Assembly: GCA_022821845.1 (NCBI GenBank) | Contig: JAJECT010000036.1 | Location: forward strand, 1-54,949 | Reading direction: 5' to 3' | Length of the DNA: 54,949 bases | DNA from: Rhodothermales bacterium | Lineage (GTDB): Bacteria; Bacteroidota; Rhodothermia; Rhodothermales; VXPQ01 | In this document: positions 25,019 to 35,008 of the stretch, piece by piece | How the letters are laid out: the number at the start of each line of letters is the position of its first letter | How positions within the stretch are numbered: the stretch's first letter is position 1 | Notes under the pieces: generated by a model | What the model was told of the DNA's origin: nothing | Seen by the model: only the letters and a program-made list of their open reading frames with translations | Database searches by the model: none | Position numbers and translations under genes: made by a program

Positions 25019-26524
25019 TCAGTCTACTGGTTCCGGAAGGAGGGCGGGGGCGGCGGGAGGAAGCGTGTCCTCGCGCCGGATTCCTTCGACGCGCCGGAGA
25101 AATTCCCGTTTCAACGGACGTTGTTCGGGGCGCCACGAGAATCCGTCCAGCGAAAGCGAATCGGGCAGAATATCTTCCGAATAATAAACGCCTTCCGTAT
25201 CGCGAATCGCTTCGAGCCGGTCGATGTCTCCTGCGCGGAAAGAAATCGCAATGCGGTCTGCGGACATGCGGACGGCGCCCTCGGCTGCGCCCGCTTCGCT
25301 GGTTCTGAAATGAATGGCTTCGGCCTGCGGACTCGCCGAAAGGACCCGCAGGGAATCGCGCTCGAACGACGCCACGATCTGTTTGCCGCGCAACTGATGC
25401 ACCCGTCCCGACGACGAATCTTCGCGGGCGGCAAAGGCATTGCCCAGTACGCGCAAGCTGTCTATGGTTTCGCCGCGGCCCACGATCTGCAATGTATCTC
25501 CGCTCGCCTGATTGTCCTCGAACCAGGCCAGCGGTTGGTCGAAAAGCCAGGCTACGGTGCGGCGGACGTCGTCGCCGTCGCTTCCGGCAAGCGTCACCCG
25601 GTCGTACACCACCGAATCCGCCGCCGCCGCAAGGTCGCCATGCACCAGCCGCACCGCGTCGATAGCCACCAGCCGCTCCAGCGAATCCCGCCGGGACGAC
25701 TCCAGAACGCGGGCGCGCAGCATTAACGTATCCGGAACGGCGCCGGTCGAATCCTCGCGAATCCGCAACAACAAGGGGGTTCCCTCCATGCGACTGTAGC
25801 CGGTGCTGTCCTCGTTGTACAACCGATCCCCGAAAAGCAAGGAGCGAACAGTCTGTCGTTGCGCGTCGGCCTGCGCGGTCGTGTCGATCCGCTCGACGAA
25901 CACGTTACCGTACGCAAAAGAAATATCCGTATCCCGATGGTAGGTGACCGTATCCGCCCGCAAGGAGCTGTTTTCCTGCGACAAAACCACATTTCCGTAG
26001 AAATCGGCCCGTTTTTCGTCCGAAAAATATTCCCCGGCAAGGCTGGTCAGCACGGCGGCGCGGTCGGTGAGGGTAACGCCTTCGGAAAATCGGGCTTGTT
26101 TCGAGCGCGTGAAATACAGGCCGGAAGGCGCTTCAAGCAAGACGTCGCCATCGGAAAGACGGAGTCCGCCGCGCGCATGCCCCGTCTTGTCGCGGCTGTT
26201 GTAGAGCACCGTATCGGCGCGCAACGTATCGCCGCGTTCGATCACCAGCACATCGCCCGTAAACAGGATTTCCCGGCGTTCCGGAAACTGCACGGCCCGC
26301 CGCGCCCGCAAGCGCGTATCTTCCTGCTGCAAGCGCACGTTGCCGACAAGGCGGCGGATGCGTTCGCCCTGCGCCTCGCCGCCCTCCAGCAAGTCGGCGC
26401 GCACGTCCACTTCCTGCAAGCGGACGCTGTCGGGTTCCTGCGCGCGCAGCGGAAGCGCCGCGCCTGCGCCAAAACACAGGCCCATCGCCAGAAGATATGC
26501 CATGCGCCGGAGGAGATCGTTCAT
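25019..26524 (-). CDS. OstA/LptA-like LPS transport protein
   Basis: 501 residues from the ATG at 26524, which overlaps the lptC stop (ATGA). A signal peptide (MNDLLRRMAYLLAMGLCFGA, ending about ALPLRAQ) precedes repeated beta-strand units of the OstA-N/LptA type: FTGDVLVIERGDTLRADTVL, YGNVVLSQENSSLRADTVTY, AYGNVFVERIDTTAQADA. It is much longer than E. coli LptA (about 185), as in other Bacteroidota OstA-like proteins, and may form a longer periplasmic slide. A frame upstream to 27238 is an artefact that covers lptC in another phase. Confidence 0.88.
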   Translation of the reverse strand: MNDLLRRMAYLLAMGLCFGAGAALPLRAQEPDSVRLQEVDVRADLLEGGEAQGERIRRLVGNVRLQQEDTRLRARRAVQFPERREILFTGDVLVIERGDTLRADTVLYNSRDKTGHARGGLRLSDGDVLLEAPSGLYFTRSKQARFSEGVTLTDRAAVLTSLAGEYFSDEKRADFYGNVVLSQENSSLRADTVTYHRDTDISFAYGNVFVERIDTTAQADAQRQTVRSLLFGDRLYNEDSTGYSRMEGTPLLLRIREDSTGAVPDTLMLRARVLESSRRDSLERLVAIDAVRLVHGDLAAAADSVVYDRVTLAGSDGDDVRRTVAWLFDQPLAWFEDNQASGDTLQIVGRGETIDSLRVLGNAFAAREDSSSGRVHQLRGKQIVASFERDSLRVLSASPQAEAIHFRTSEAGAAEGAVRMSADRIAISFRAGDIDRLEAIRDTEGVYYSEDILPDSLSLDGFSWRPEQRPLKREFLRRVEGIRREDTLPPAAPALLPEPVD

Positions 26525-27126
26525 TCTTCGCGCACGGTCACCCGGCCTGTCATACTGCGGAGCGTATATTCGTCGAGGCGTTCGTCCGCCTCCAGCGCAT
26601 AGCCCTGCACCTGTTCGTCCGGCGTCGCGATGCGGACGAATCCGGGCGTTCGAAGGACCTGTTCGCGCTCGAACCAGACCAGATGCTCGCTCCACAGCGC
26701 CTTGTCGCCCCGAGCATGGACGGCTACGTTGCCCGCCGCCTCGAACCGCCTGTTGTTGTCGAGCAAGGTAATCCGGTCGGCGAAAACCGTAGCGGAAGAA
26801 TCCCCGGCCTCGTCGTACAACAGCGCCGTAACGCGGCCCCCGGACGAATCGCTTTGCAAAACCGTCCATGTGCTGTCTCCCGCCTCGAAGGTCGCCATAT
26901 GGCCTGCGCGCATCGTCAGGCGCGGGCGCGAAGCGGGGTCGCCGGGCGTCGTTTCCGTTACGTAATACGCCGCGCCCCAGGTTTCCTGCACCGGAGCCGC
27001 CTCGGAACGAATGTCCTGCATGGCGGCGGGCGGAGCGGCGGGGCGCCCGCAGGCCGCCAGCATCCCCACGCACAGGAACAGCGCCGGGTACGAACTCCAG
27101 GGCATGGGACGCATGGGTTGAATCAT
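26521..27126 (-). CDS. lptC: LPS export lipoprotein LptC
   Basis: 201 residues. The signal peptide ends in a lipobox (MLAAC, Cys at about 26), so this LptC is a lipoprotein, unlike the E. coli protein with a membrane helix but like many FCB relatives. The core shows repeating beta-strands (RLTMRAGHMATFEAGDSTWT; ADRITLLDNNRRFEAAGNVA; LVWFEREQVLRTPGFVRI). It links the LptBFG complex to LptA. Start ATG at 27126; the stop overlaps the OstA-like start by four bases. A dispersed repeat copy lies just upstream. Confidence 0.85.
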   Translation of the reverse strand: MIQPMRPMPWSSYPALFLCVGMLAACGRPAAPPAAMQDIRSEAAPVQETWGAAYYVTETTPGDPASRPRLTMRAGHMATFEAGDSTWTVLQSDSSGGRVTALLYDEAGDSSATVFADRITLLDNNRRFEAAGNVAVHARGDKALWSEHLVWFEREQVLRTPGFVRIATPDEQVQGYALEADERLDEYTLRSMTGRVTVREE

Positions 27127-27145
27127 AACGAGCGATAGCGACGCG

Positions 27146-27179
27146 CTGAGCGAAGCGGTTTTGATCAGCGTCTCCTATA
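27146..27179 (-). repeat. Dispersed intergenic repeat, copy D
   Basis: A 34-base copy very close to the right end of the element at 19543-19576 (CGAAGCGGTTTTGATCAGCG core). The two also share flanking GACGCGCTGAGCGAAG. It occupies most of the 74-base gap between lptC and menE. Confidence 0.65.
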
Positions 27180-27200
27180 GGAATTATGGAAAATGCGATG

Positions 27201-28607
27201 CTATTCGGCTGCCCGCAGCGCTTCGGCCCGCCGCGCAAGGGCCCGACGATCCGGTTTGAGGCGCGACCCGCCGAGGTCGGACGGCCACGGGTAAAAGGCG
27301 TCGGGCGTCATGAACCGGGGCAACACGGATTCCACCGCGTCGCGCAAACGGGATATATCGATATGTCCGTCCGCGGTTTCGATAAAAGCGACCGGGCGCT
27401 GTCCGTATTCCTCGTCCGGCACGCCCACCACCGCAACCCGTTCGACGCCCGCCGCGCCCGCCAGCGCCCCCTCGATTTCCTCGGGCAAGATATTTTCACC
27501 GCCCGACACCAGCATATGATCCCGACGCCCCCGGACGACGAGCCGCCCGGCATCGTCCAGCGCGCCCAGATCGCCCGTCGCAAACCACCCCGCCTCGTCA
27601 AAAGGACGCGCAAGCCCATCCCGTTCGACATACCCGGCGAAGCGCGTACGGCCCCGCACCATAATCTGTCCCTCGTCGTCGCAGCGGAGTTCCCGCCAGG
27701 GAAGCAGGCGCCCTGCCGTACGCAGGTCCTCCAGACCGGCGCCGGGCGGCGTGGCCGTAACTTGCGAACTCATTTCCGTAAGGCCGTAACTGGCGCGCAC
27801 GGGGACGCCGAGGCGGACGGCCTCGTCGATCAAAACCGGCGGCACGGGGCCGCCCCCAAGCAACAACGCCTTCTCCGGCCAGGCCGGCGGCGGGTGGCGT
27901 TCGCGCAGAAGCCGCCGAAGTTGCGTGGACACCATGGACGCATGGGTCGCCTTCCGTACGGATTCGGCAAGGGAGGCCGCCGGATCGGGAAGCACGGCCG
28001 CAGCGCCGCCCAGCAGACAGCGAAAAAGAATGGCAAGCCCCCCCACATGCCAGAGCGGCAGGGACAAGAGCCAACGATCTTCGCGCGTTAGCGGCATATT
28101 TTCCTGCGCCCCAAGCGCGCTGAAATAATGATTCCCGTACGTGTGGAGCGCCGCGCGGGCCGCGCCGGACGAGCCAGAGGTGAACACGACGGTGGCGGGC
28201 GCATCCTCGGGAAAGGGCGGCGCGGCGGCAGGGGCTTCGCGCGGCGCCCGTTCGATCACCTCTTTCGGCGACGACGACCCCAGAAACGAGCGGTCGCTGA
28301 TCGTAAGCGATACGTTCAGGCATTGGCGCCGCTCGTCCAGCGAGGCCTGCGGAAGCTTCGGCGAAAGAGGACAGGCAACCGCCCCGGCCCGCAGGACCCC
28401 GAGCAACGCAATGACCGCCTCCGGACTCCGCTCCAGGAGGAGCGCTACGCGGTCGCCCGGCTTTACGCCTTTTTCCTGCAGGCGGCGGGCCGTCCCCGAC
28501 GCCAGACGGTCCAGTTCGCCGTACGACGTAGAAACGCCGCCGGACGAGAGCGCCGCATTGCGGGGAGCGCGGCGGGCCGCCGCCGAAAGCAGGCAAGGAA
28601 TCTCCAT
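27201..28607 (-). CDS. menE: o-Succinylbenzoate-CoA ligase
   Basis: About 468 residues from the ATG at 28607 (MEIPCLLSAAARRAPRNAAL). Acyl-CoA synthetase motifs are present: VVFTSGSSGAARAALHTYGN (P-loop), RASYGLTEMSSQVTATP, GWFATGDLGALDDAGRLVV and GGENILPEEIE; the Lys of the final RLKPDRRAL is the adenylation Lys. It activates o-succinylbenzoate in menaquinone synthesis. It follows menA by 22 bases on the same strand, so no room exists for a menC between them. Confidence 0.88.
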   Translation of the reverse strand: MEIPCLLSAAARRAPRNAALSSGGVSTSYGELDRLASGTARRLQEKGVKPGDRVALLLERSPEAVIALLGVLRAGAVACPLSPKLPQASLDERRQCLNVSLTISDRSFLGSSSPKEVIERAPREAPAAAPPFPEDAPATVVFTSGSSGAARAALHTYGNHYFSALGAQENMPLTREDRWLLSLPLWHVGGLAILFRCLLGGAAAVLPDPAASLAESVRKATHASMVSTQLRRLLRERHPPPAWPEKALLLGGGPVPPVLIDEAVRLGVPVRASYGLTEMSSQVTATPPGAGLEDLRTAGRLLPWRELRCDDEGQIMVRGRTRFAGYVERDGLARPFDEAGWFATGDLGALDDAGRLVVRGRRDHMLVSGGENILPEEIEGALAGAAGVERVAVVGVPDEEYGQRPVAFIETADGHIDISRLRDAVESVLPRFMTPDAFYPWPSDLGGSRLKPDRRALARRAEALRAAE

Positions 28608-28629
28608 GATCAACCCGTCGGGACAAGCG

Positions 28630-29523
28630 CTACATGATCCATCCGAAACCAAAAAGCAGGCTGTAGGCAAGCAAAAGTCGAGACGTGGACCCCAAAAGCG
28701 GGTTCAGGACGGCGGGATCGCCCGTGGCGCGCAGCGTCCGCAGGTTGGCCAGCCCCCAGGGCATGGCAAGCAGTGCTGCGAGGAGCCATGCGTTTCCCGC
28801 GAGCAGCGCGGACGCCGCCGCCGTCAGGGCCGCCCCGGCCACGCATACGCCGTAGAGCGCCACGCCCGCGCCGCGCCCCCAGCGCACGACCAGCGTTTTC
28901 TTCCCGGCAGCCCGGTCCTCCGCAATGTCGCGCGTGTTGTTGACGAGCAAAATAGCGGTGGCCAGAAATCCCGGGCCCAGTCCGGCCAGCGCCGCCGGCC
29001 ACGAAAAGGCCAGGGCCTGCGCATAATGCGTTCCGGCCACGGCCACCGGACCGAAAAACACCAGCACGAAAAGATCCGCAATGCCCAGATAGGCCAGCGA
29101 ATAGCGCCCCGCCGAATAGAGCGCCCCGCATAAAATGGATATCAGCCCGACGAACAGCAAAAACCATCCTCCGCGCGCAACCAGATACAGGCCAGCCAGC
29201 AAGGCCACGAGAAAAGCCAGCGCCGCGGCGGCCCGAACCGTCCCGGGGCGCGCCAGGCCCGCCTGGGTAATGCGCAGGGGTCCCTTGCGCTCCGCCGTGT
29301 CGGCGCCGTGCGCGAAATCCTGGTAATCGTTCGCGTAATTCGTCCCTACCTGAATGAACACGGCGACGAGCAACGCGCAGACCGCGGAAAGGGTATGAAA
29401 AACGCCGTCCCCAAAGGCAATGGCCGCGCCCAGGAACACTGGAGACGCCGCAGCCCACAAGGTCTTCGGACGCGCCGCCCATATCCAGATCGTCCATTTC
29501 GGACGCGCCTGTTTAGAGTGCAT
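28630..29523 (-). CDS. menA: 1,4-Dihydroxy-2-naphthoate polyprenyltransferase
   Basis: 297 residues, with about nine membrane helices. The two Asp-rich motifs of UbiA-type prenyltransferases are visible: NYANDYQDFAHGADTAERKG and LVNNTRDIAEDRAAGKKTL. The short N-terminus KWTIWIWAARPKTLWAAASP is typical of MenA. It attaches the isoprenoid tail to 1,4-dihydroxy-2-naphthoate in the inner membrane. It lies 42 bases after menB in the men operon. Confidence 0.93.
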   Translation of the reverse strand: MHSKQARPKWTIWIWAARPKTLWAAASPVFLGAAIAFGDGVFHTLSAVCALLVAVFIQVGTNYANDYQDFAHGADTAERKGPLRITQAGLARPGTVRAAAALAFLVALLAGLYLVARGGWFLLFVGLISILCGALYSAGRYSLAYLGIADLFVLVFFGPVAVAGTHYAQALAFSWPAALAGLGPGFLATAILLVNNTRDIAEDRAAGKKTLVVRWGRGAGVALYGVCVAGAALTAAASALLAGNAWLLAALLAMPWGLANLRTLRATGDPAVLNPLLGSTSRLLLAYSLLFGFGWIM

Positions 29524-29565
29524 GAGAGAAACGGTCTAACGAGGAACAGAGCGGCGGCGGACGCT

Positions 29566-30393
29566 TCATGGACGATACGGAAATTGCGAAAAATCCGGCT
29601 TGCGCTTCTCGTTAAAGGCGTTGCGTCCCTCCTGCCCTTCCTCGGTCATATAAAAAAGGAGCGTGGCGTTCCCCGCCAGTTCCTGCAAACCTGCCTGCCC
29701 GTCGCAATCGGCGTTCAGGGCGGCCTTCAGACACCGAATGGCCATTTGCGAATTCCGCAAAATATCCCGGCACCATTGCACGGTTTCTTCCTCCAGCCGA
29801 TCCAGGGGAACCACGGTGTTTACCAGCCCCATGTCCAGCGCCTGCCGGGCGTCGTAGGGACGGCACAGAAACCATATCTCGCGGGCCTTTTTCTGGCCGA
29901 CGATGCGGGCCAGATACGAGGCGCCGTACCCGCCGTCGAACGACCCTACTTTGGGGCCCGTCTGCATGAACCGGGCGTTTTCGGCGGCGATCGTGAGGTC
30001 GCACAGCACATGCAGCACATGGCCTCCGCCCACGGCCCAGCCCGCCACCATCGCAACGACCGGTTTCGGGCAACTCCGCATTTCCCGCTGAAAATCCAGC
30101 ACATTCAGCCGCATGACCCCCGTATCGGCCTCCGTATATCCGGCGTCCCCGCGAATTTTCTGGTCCCCGCCGGAGCAAAACGCTTCCGGCCCCTCGCCGG
30201 CAAGAATAATTACGCCGATCTCGTGATCGTCGCGCGCGTCCTGAAGCGCGTCGCGCATTTCCGTGACCGTCAGGGGGCGAAAAGCGTTGCGCACTTCAGG
30301 CCGGTTAATGGTGATTTTGGCGATGCCTTCGGCCTTGTGGTATTTGATATCCGTATAGGATTTCGCGGATCGCCAATCTATTGCAGGCGTCAT
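29566..30393 (-). CDS. menB: 1,4-Dihydroxy-2-naphthoyl-CoA synthase
   Basis: 275 residues of the crotonase fold. The opening [20 protein letters not shown], the oxyanion-hole strand [15 protein letters not shown] and the [20 protein letters not shown] and [20 protein letters not shown] motifs are specific to MenB, as is the C-terminal [13 protein letters not shown]. It cyclises o-succinylbenzoyl-CoA. Its ATG overlaps the menD stop by four bases (ATGA), so translation is coupled. Confidence 0.96.
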   Translation of the reverse strand: MTPAIDWRSAKSYTDIKYHKAEGIAKITINRPEVRNAFRPLTVTEMRDALQDARDDHEIGVIILAGEGPEAFCSGGDQKIRGDAGYTEADTGVMRLNVLDFQREMRSCPKPVVAMVAGWAVGGGHVLHVLCDLTIAAENARFMQTGPKVGSFDGGYGASYLARIVGQKKAREIWFLCRPYDARQALDMGLVNTVVPLDRLEEETVQWCRDILRNSQMAIRCLKAALNADCDGQAGLQELAGNATLLFYMTEEGQEGRNAFNEKRKPDFSQFPYRP

Positions 30394-32396
30394 GAATCAG
30401 GAGGATTGGTGAATGTCTGGCGGGTTCGAACCATGTCCGAAACATGCTCGCGAACAAGGGTTTCCAGCCGCCGGTGCAGCTGCGCGTTTTCGGCGCGGTC
30501 GGTTGCGACTTCAATGATATGGCTTTTGCCGGAAGAAAGCGCGCTATCGTACGCTTCCGACAGATCGCGCAGGTCGCGCGCGGCGGCGTAGCCGAGATCG
30601 AACATGCGCGCGGCCTGTTCGAAGCGCCAGCGGTGCGGCGTTCCGAACAGGGGTTCGAACGCGTCGCCGCAGCGGGCTACGGGAAGAAACGAAAAAATGC
30701 CGCCGCCGCTATTGTTGATCGCTACGATAAGGACCGGCGCCGGGGCGGACGCCGCCAGGGGAAGGCTGTTCAGATCGTGGAGCAAGCCGAGGTCGCCGGT
30801 TGCGAGCACGACCGGCGCGCCGCGGCCATGGGCCAGGCCCGCCGCCGTAGCCACCGCGCCGTCGATGCCCGACGCGCCGCGGTTCGCCGCCACGAACGGG
30901 GCGCGGCCCGAGGCGTCCCCGTACATGTCCATGTCCCGAATCGGCATGCTGCTTCCAAGCATGAGCGTCGCATCGTCGGGCGTACGCCGGGATAAAAACC
31001 GGGCCACGGCAGGCTCGGACAAATCCTCCGACATTTTTTCGTTCAGTAGATTCGCTACAGCGTCAGAAACGGCAACCCAGCTCCCGGCCCATCCTGCCTC
31101 GATTCTGCGCTCGTCCGCTTCGGGGGCCGCGTTCAGAAAATGCAGCATGGATCGGCAGAAAAACGCAATGCCGGATTCAATATAATCTGTTACGCAATGG
31201 CCGGGGTCCATTCGGTCGGGCGCTTCGCGCACCACTGCGAACAAGGCCGGACGCACATCGGCCAGCCAGGCGTTCAAGCGCTTCGATACGGCTGCCCCGC
31301 CGAAATGCAATACGGCGTCCGGCGCATGGGCCGCCCGAAACGCTTCGCTCGCAAGCGCGAGGTCGTACCGCGAAGCCACTGCGCCCTCTTTCGTAATTTT
31401 ATCTGTAGAACCACTTACAGCGTATTTTTCAGAAAATCGAAGTTGCGAACATACGTCGGGCAAAAGCGGCCAACCGAGTTTTTGCGCCAGGCGGCGGACC
31501 GCATCGGCCTGGGTCCGGTCTGCAAGCCGCCCGGCCACGATCAGGCCGCGCCTTGCCCGAAGAAGGCGATGCATCAGAGACTCGAATCGGGGCACAGCGA
31601 ACGAATATGTTATAAGAATTTCTGAAATATTATGGGCTGCGCCAAAACCGGAAACAGAGGGTTTCGGAATTTCTTCAGCCGATTCGCGCCCGGATACGGG
31701 AGTGTTTGCGCTGTCCGGGGCCGATTCAGGGCCGGATACGGGCGTTTTTGCGCTGTTCGGGGTCAAGCCATAGCAAGTGTACGGCGCATCCGAATCCCGC
31801 CACGCCTGCAATCCGTCGAGATAATCTGCGTAGCGGCTTTTGTCGGGGTCTGAAACCAGCGGTTCGCGATACATCGCATTCAGATGAACCGGACCGGCAG
31901 GCATCCGCACCGCCCGATACGCCGCCTGATCCGCCGTGGTGAGCACGAACGCCGGATCGATCGCCAGGTCCGGCGCGGGGAGATCGAATTGCCACCGCAC
32001 ATACTCCCCGAAAATCTTCACTTGGTCAATGGTCTGGTTGGCGCCCGCCGCGCGCAACTCCGGGGGGCGATCCGCCGTAACGAGCAGCATGGGTATGCAA
32101 TCCATCGACGCTTCCGCCACGGCGGGCATGCCGTTCGCCACGGCGGTCCCCGAGGTCGTAATCCATGCGGCAGGCCGCCGGGTAGCGCGCCCGTAGCCCA
32201 GCGCGCAGAACGCCGCGCCCCGTTCGTCGTAGTGCATTACGTACTTCGCCCGGGGGTGGGCGGCCACGGCCAGCGCCAGCGGCGCGCTGCGGGAGCCGGG
32301 CGCAAGGCAAAACAGGCCCACGCCCGACCGGATCAACTCTTCCACGAGCAGGTCGGCCCATATCCGGTTTATGCCGGGGAAATTGGAATCAGTCAT
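30390..32396 (-). CDS. menD: SEPHCHC synthase (MenD) with a repetitive linker insertion
   Basis: About 668 residues from the ATG at 32396 ([20 protein letters not shown]). The ThDP-binding fold is clear: [20 protein letters not shown] near the N-terminus, the catalytic-type Glu in [17 protein letters not shown], and [20 protein letters not shown] with [17 protein letters not shown] in the C-terminal domain. MenD is usually about 550-580 residues. The excess is partly a 50-residue Ser/Pro/Glu repeat between domains (TPVSGPES and TPVSGRES units). MenD joins isochorismate and 2-oxoglutarate. It ends four bases into menB. Confidence 0.93.
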   Translation of the reverse strand: MTDSNFPGINRIWADLLVEELIRSGVGLFCLAPGSRSAPLALAVAAHPRAKYVMHYDERGAAFCALGYGRATRRPAAWITTSGTAVANGMPAVAEASMDCIPMLLVTADRPPELRAAGANQTIDQVKIFGEYVRWQFDLPAPDLAIDPAFVLTTADQAAYRAVRMPAGPVHLNAMYREPLVSDPDKSRYADYLDGLQAWRDSDAPYTCYGLTPNSAKTPVSGPESAPDSANTPVSGRESAEEIPKPSVSGFGAAHNISEILITYSFAVPRFESLMHRLLRARRGLIVAGRLADRTQADAVRRLAQKLGWPLLPDVCSQLRFSEKYAVSGSTDKITKEGAVASRYDLALASEAFRAAHAPDAVLHFGGAAVSKRLNAWLADVRPALFAVVREAPDRMDPGHCVTDYIESGIAFFCRSMLHFLNAAPEADERRIEAGWAGSWVAVSDAVANLLNEKMSEDLSEPAVARFLSRRTPDDATLMLGSSMPIRDMDMYGDASGRAPFVAANRGASGIDGAVATAAGLAHGRGAPVVLATGDLGLLHDLNSLPLAASAPAPVLIVAINNSGGGIFSFLPVARCGDAFEPLFGTPHRWRFEQAARMFDLGYAAARDLRDLSEAYDSALSSGKSHIIEVATDRAENAQLHRRLETLVREHVSDMVRTRQTFTNPPDS
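31623..31772. repeat. Short internal direct repeats in menD
   Basis: The segment encodes three related units, each with a [KP]PSVSG or TPVSG core. Two of them share a 29-base block (GGATACGGGNGTNTTTGCGC core at about 31695 and 31735) with few mismatches. In frame throughout. It lies between the pyrimidine-binding and middle domains of MenD, at a place where a flexible loop would be tolerated. Confidence 0.7.
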
Positions 32397-32472
32397 TACG
32401 GCGCTACGGTCATACGATGTTCTCATGCCTCAGAATATAGCGCACAGGCCGAGGCGATACATCCAAATTTCC

Positions 32473-33885
32473 CTACCCCAGCGCCCCCAGCACATCCCCG
32501 ATCTTCTGTTCGATTTCCGCCCATTCGCCGGCAGGGTCGGAGCCTTCCACGACGCCGGCGCCCGCAAACAGAAACAGGGAGCGCCCGCGGGCCAGCCCGC
32601 ATCGGAGCGCCACGGCGAATTCCGCGGCCTGGGGGCCTATCCACCCCACCGGCCCCGCATACCAGCCCCGATCAAACCCTTCGAGGTCGCGAATGGCCGC
32701 AAGGGCGGGTTCGGCTGGATATCCGCCCACCGCCGGCGTAGGATGCAGCGCCGCCATAACGTCGCTTCCATGCACCCCCCGCCACAACAGGCCGCTGCTC
32801 CGCGAAACAAGGTGCCACCGGAGGGCTTGCTGCAACCCGGAGGCCGCTTCGTCTATTCGAAATTCCTCGCACAGGGGGCGCAGCGCCTGGCGAATGCTTT
32901 CCCGCACGTAGCCATGCTCGCGCTGATCCTTCGCGCTGGCCAAAAGCGAATCCAGCGCCCGGGCGTCTTCGGCCTCCGTATCGCCCCGAACGCAAGTTCC
33001 GGCCACCGCCTCCGTACGTATGTACTGCCCGCTGCGGTGAAAAAGGCGCTCCGGGGACGCGCCCACGAAGGCGGCGTCGGGATCGAATTGAAATCCGTAG
33101 TGAAAACAATTGGGCGTACCCTCCTGCAACTTTTTCAGCAAGGCAAACGCGTCAAGCGAATCGGAAAAAGCAAGGCGCGTCCGCCGGGAAAGCACCACTT
33201 TTTCGAGCGGTCCGCGTTGGGCAAAGGCGTTCAGCGACCAGTCCACGTTCCGCGCCCAGCCCGCCTCGTCCGGCTCGTCCGTCCGCGAAAGCCAACGCGG
33301 CATGTCCCGCCCGGAATCCGAAACGGCCAGGCCGTCCGGAAACCGAAGCCGCGCTATCCGGGACAGAATCGCTTCCTTGCGGGCGCCGTCGCGGGGCAGC
33401 ACAAGATTGCACGCCAGCATCCCCTCGTTTTCGTTCCGCATATAAACAAACCGGGGCAGCGTAAACAGAAAGGTCGGGAAACCCCGCCAAACCTCGTCGG
33501 CAGCCGCATTCGGATCGAACCGGAACCCCCCGAAATAGCGCGCCCGCGCATCGCTTTTCGGCAACACCGCGTCCAGTTGCGCGCGAAGCATGGCGTACCC
33601 CGCGTCCGGGCCGCCCGCGCACTGGTCCGCCGCGCCGACCGCCGCCGCCACCATGCTGTCCCCGCGCCCATGCCAGTATATTTTCGGAAGCAACGTCTGC
33701 GCGCCAAGCCATGCAAACGAATCGAACGGCGCCACCGGAACAATCAGGCGCGCAATGCGGGGCTCCCCGTCGCGCGGTCCCGCCTCGCACAACACTTCTT
33801 CTACCCGGCGGGCAAGCATGCGCCGCGCATGGGCCGGATCGCGGAGAACGTCGTCGGAAACAAGAATGTCTTGTTCTTCAAGCAT
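32473..33885 (-). CDS. menF: Isochorismate synthase
   Basis: 470 residues from the ATG at 33885; a TTG at 33906 would add seven codons. The chorismate-binding domain is evident: GPLEKVVLSRRTRLAF, DAAFVGASPERLFHRSGQYI, TEAVAGTCVRGDTEAEDARA, LHPTPAVGGYPAEPALAAIR and YAGPVGWIGPQAAEFAVALR. This isomerises chorismate to isochorismate. The start lies about 22 bases after the YbbR/CdaR-like gene's stop, so that gene may lead the operon. Confidence 0.93.
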   Translation of the reverse strand: MLEEQDILVSDDVLRDPAHARRMLARRVEEVLCEAGPRDGEPRIARLIVPVAPFDSFAWLGAQTLLPKIYWHGRGDSMVAAAVGAADQCAGGPDAGYAMLRAQLDAVLPKSDARARYFGGFRFDPNAAADEVWRGFPTFLFTLPRFVYMRNENEGMLACNLVLPRDGARKEAILSRIARLRFPDGLAVSDSGRDMPRWLSRTDEPDEAGWARNVDWSLNAFAQRGPLEKVVLSRRTRLAFSDSLDAFALLKKLQEGTPNCFHYGFQFDPDAAFVGASPERLFHRSGQYIRTEAVAGTCVRGDTEAEDARALDSLLASAKDQREHGYVRESIRQALRPLCEEFRIDEAASGLQQALRWHLVSRSSGLLWRGVHGSDVMAALHPTPAVGGYPAEPALAAIRDLEGFDRGWYAGPVGWIGPQAAEFAVALRCGLARGRSLFLFAGAGVVEGSDPAGEWAEIEQKIGDVLGALG

Positions 33886-33907
33886 GCGCGCGGCGTATCC
33901 AGGCAAC

Positions 33908-34936
33908 TCAATCGATACGCTGGTAATACGTAAGGCGCCGGGGTATCATCTCTACGTCCCGAAGCGAAATCCCGTCCGGCGTCTCCAGATGCGGCTCCAC
34001 ATGGCCGGTCGTGTCCCGGCGAATGTCGTCCCAGGAAACCGTGGCGAAAAAATCCATGGCCCGGTGGGCTTCCTGGTACTGCGACAACGGAACCCGAAAC
34101 CGCACGGTCACCGTCGAAGGTTCGAGCGACACAAGCGGGCGCGTGGATGGCTGCCCCTGCACGGTGACGACGAGTTCGCGGGTGTCTTCCGTAAATTCCG
34201 CCGCTATCGCCTGCAACGACACCGCCTCCACATTTTTCTGCACCAGACCCGCCAGCGTATCCACCAGGGCCAGGCGCGCATTCAGCGTGTCGCGCACCCC
34301 GCGAAACGTTTGCGAAACCGTGGGCCATTCGTCAAGGCCGCTTACGACGGACACGGCCCCCGTCACCACCACGGAATCGGGGAATACCGCAGGCGGCGCA
34401 AGCAAATCGTACGTGGCGGGCGTTTCGAACGTCGCATTCGCCCGGACAGGAACCGCGCGCGCGATGCGGCGCTCCTTGAAGAGCGTAGCCAGCGCCGGCG
34501 CGACGGACTGCACCTGCACCTCCGACAGGAACTCCGAAACGACGTCCAGCACCTGCACTTGCGACTGCGACGCATCCATGGGAATGACGGGCGAACGCAA
34601 GCCGAGCCGGAGGAGCGTCCACCCCTCGCCGACGGCCTGTACGCGCACCCTGTCCGGAGGATACTGCGAAAGCGCCTGGTCTTCGGGAACGTTAATGACC
34701 TCCACGGGAAGTTCGAGGGTCCTCGTCTGCGTCTCCCGCATGGTGAAGGTAAACCAGAGCAAGGTCGATACGAGAACCGCCAGGACAATCTCCACGGTGC
34801 GGCGGTTCGAATCCGCTTCGGCGTCCGGGCCGGAAGGGCGCGTAAACAGGGGACGATGGGCAAGCGCCTGATGCAAGCGCTGCCGGAGAAGGGTTTGCAG
34901 GGATTCCCTGCCCGATTCCGGATCGATTCGAGACAC
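33908..34936 (-). CDS. YbbR/CdaR-like domain protein
   Basis: A protein with one N-terminal membrane helix (VEIVLAVLVSTLLWFTFTM) followed by extracytoplasmic YbbR-like repeats (VEVINVPEDQALSQYPPDRV; VQAVGEGWTLLRL; FTEDTRELVVTVQGQPSTRP). CdaR proteins regulate the c-di-AMP cyclase CdaA in Gram-positives; in the FCB group YbbR proteins are often uncharacterised. No cdaA lies upstream here. The start is uncertain: I chose the GTG at 34936, because ATG candidates at 35029 and 35167 lie in or beyond a divergent promoter and read implausible sequence. It leads into menF. Confidence 0.7.
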   Translation of the reverse strand: MSRIDPESGRESLQTLLRQRLHQALAHRPLFTRPSGPDAEADSNRRTVEIVLAVLVSTLLWFTFTMRETQTRTLELPVEVINVPEDQALSQYPPDRVRVQAVGEGWTLLRLGLRSPVIPMDASQSQVQVLDVVSEFLSEVQVQSVAPALATLFKERRIARAVPVRANATFETPATYDLLAPPAVFPDSVVVTGAVSVVSGLDEWPTVSQTFRGVRDTLNARLALVDTLAGLVQKNVEAVSLQAIAAEFTEDTRELVVTVQGQPSTRPLVSLEPSTVTVRFRVPLSQYQEAHRAMDFFATVSWDDIRRDTTGHVEPHLETPDGISLRDVEMIPRRLTYYQRID

Positions 34937-35008
34937 GGCGAAGAAGAACTTGGGCGGTCGGGCGTTAGACGCGCCGGGCGACGCGTTTGTTCGATTCTTC
35001 GAAATCGG

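Noticed and set aside
25019-27238. A 739-codon minus-strand frame
   Set aside because: Its first ~238 codons cover lptC in another phase and read unlikely Arg/Gly-rich sequence; the true OstA-like start is the ATG at 26524 overlapping the lptC stop.
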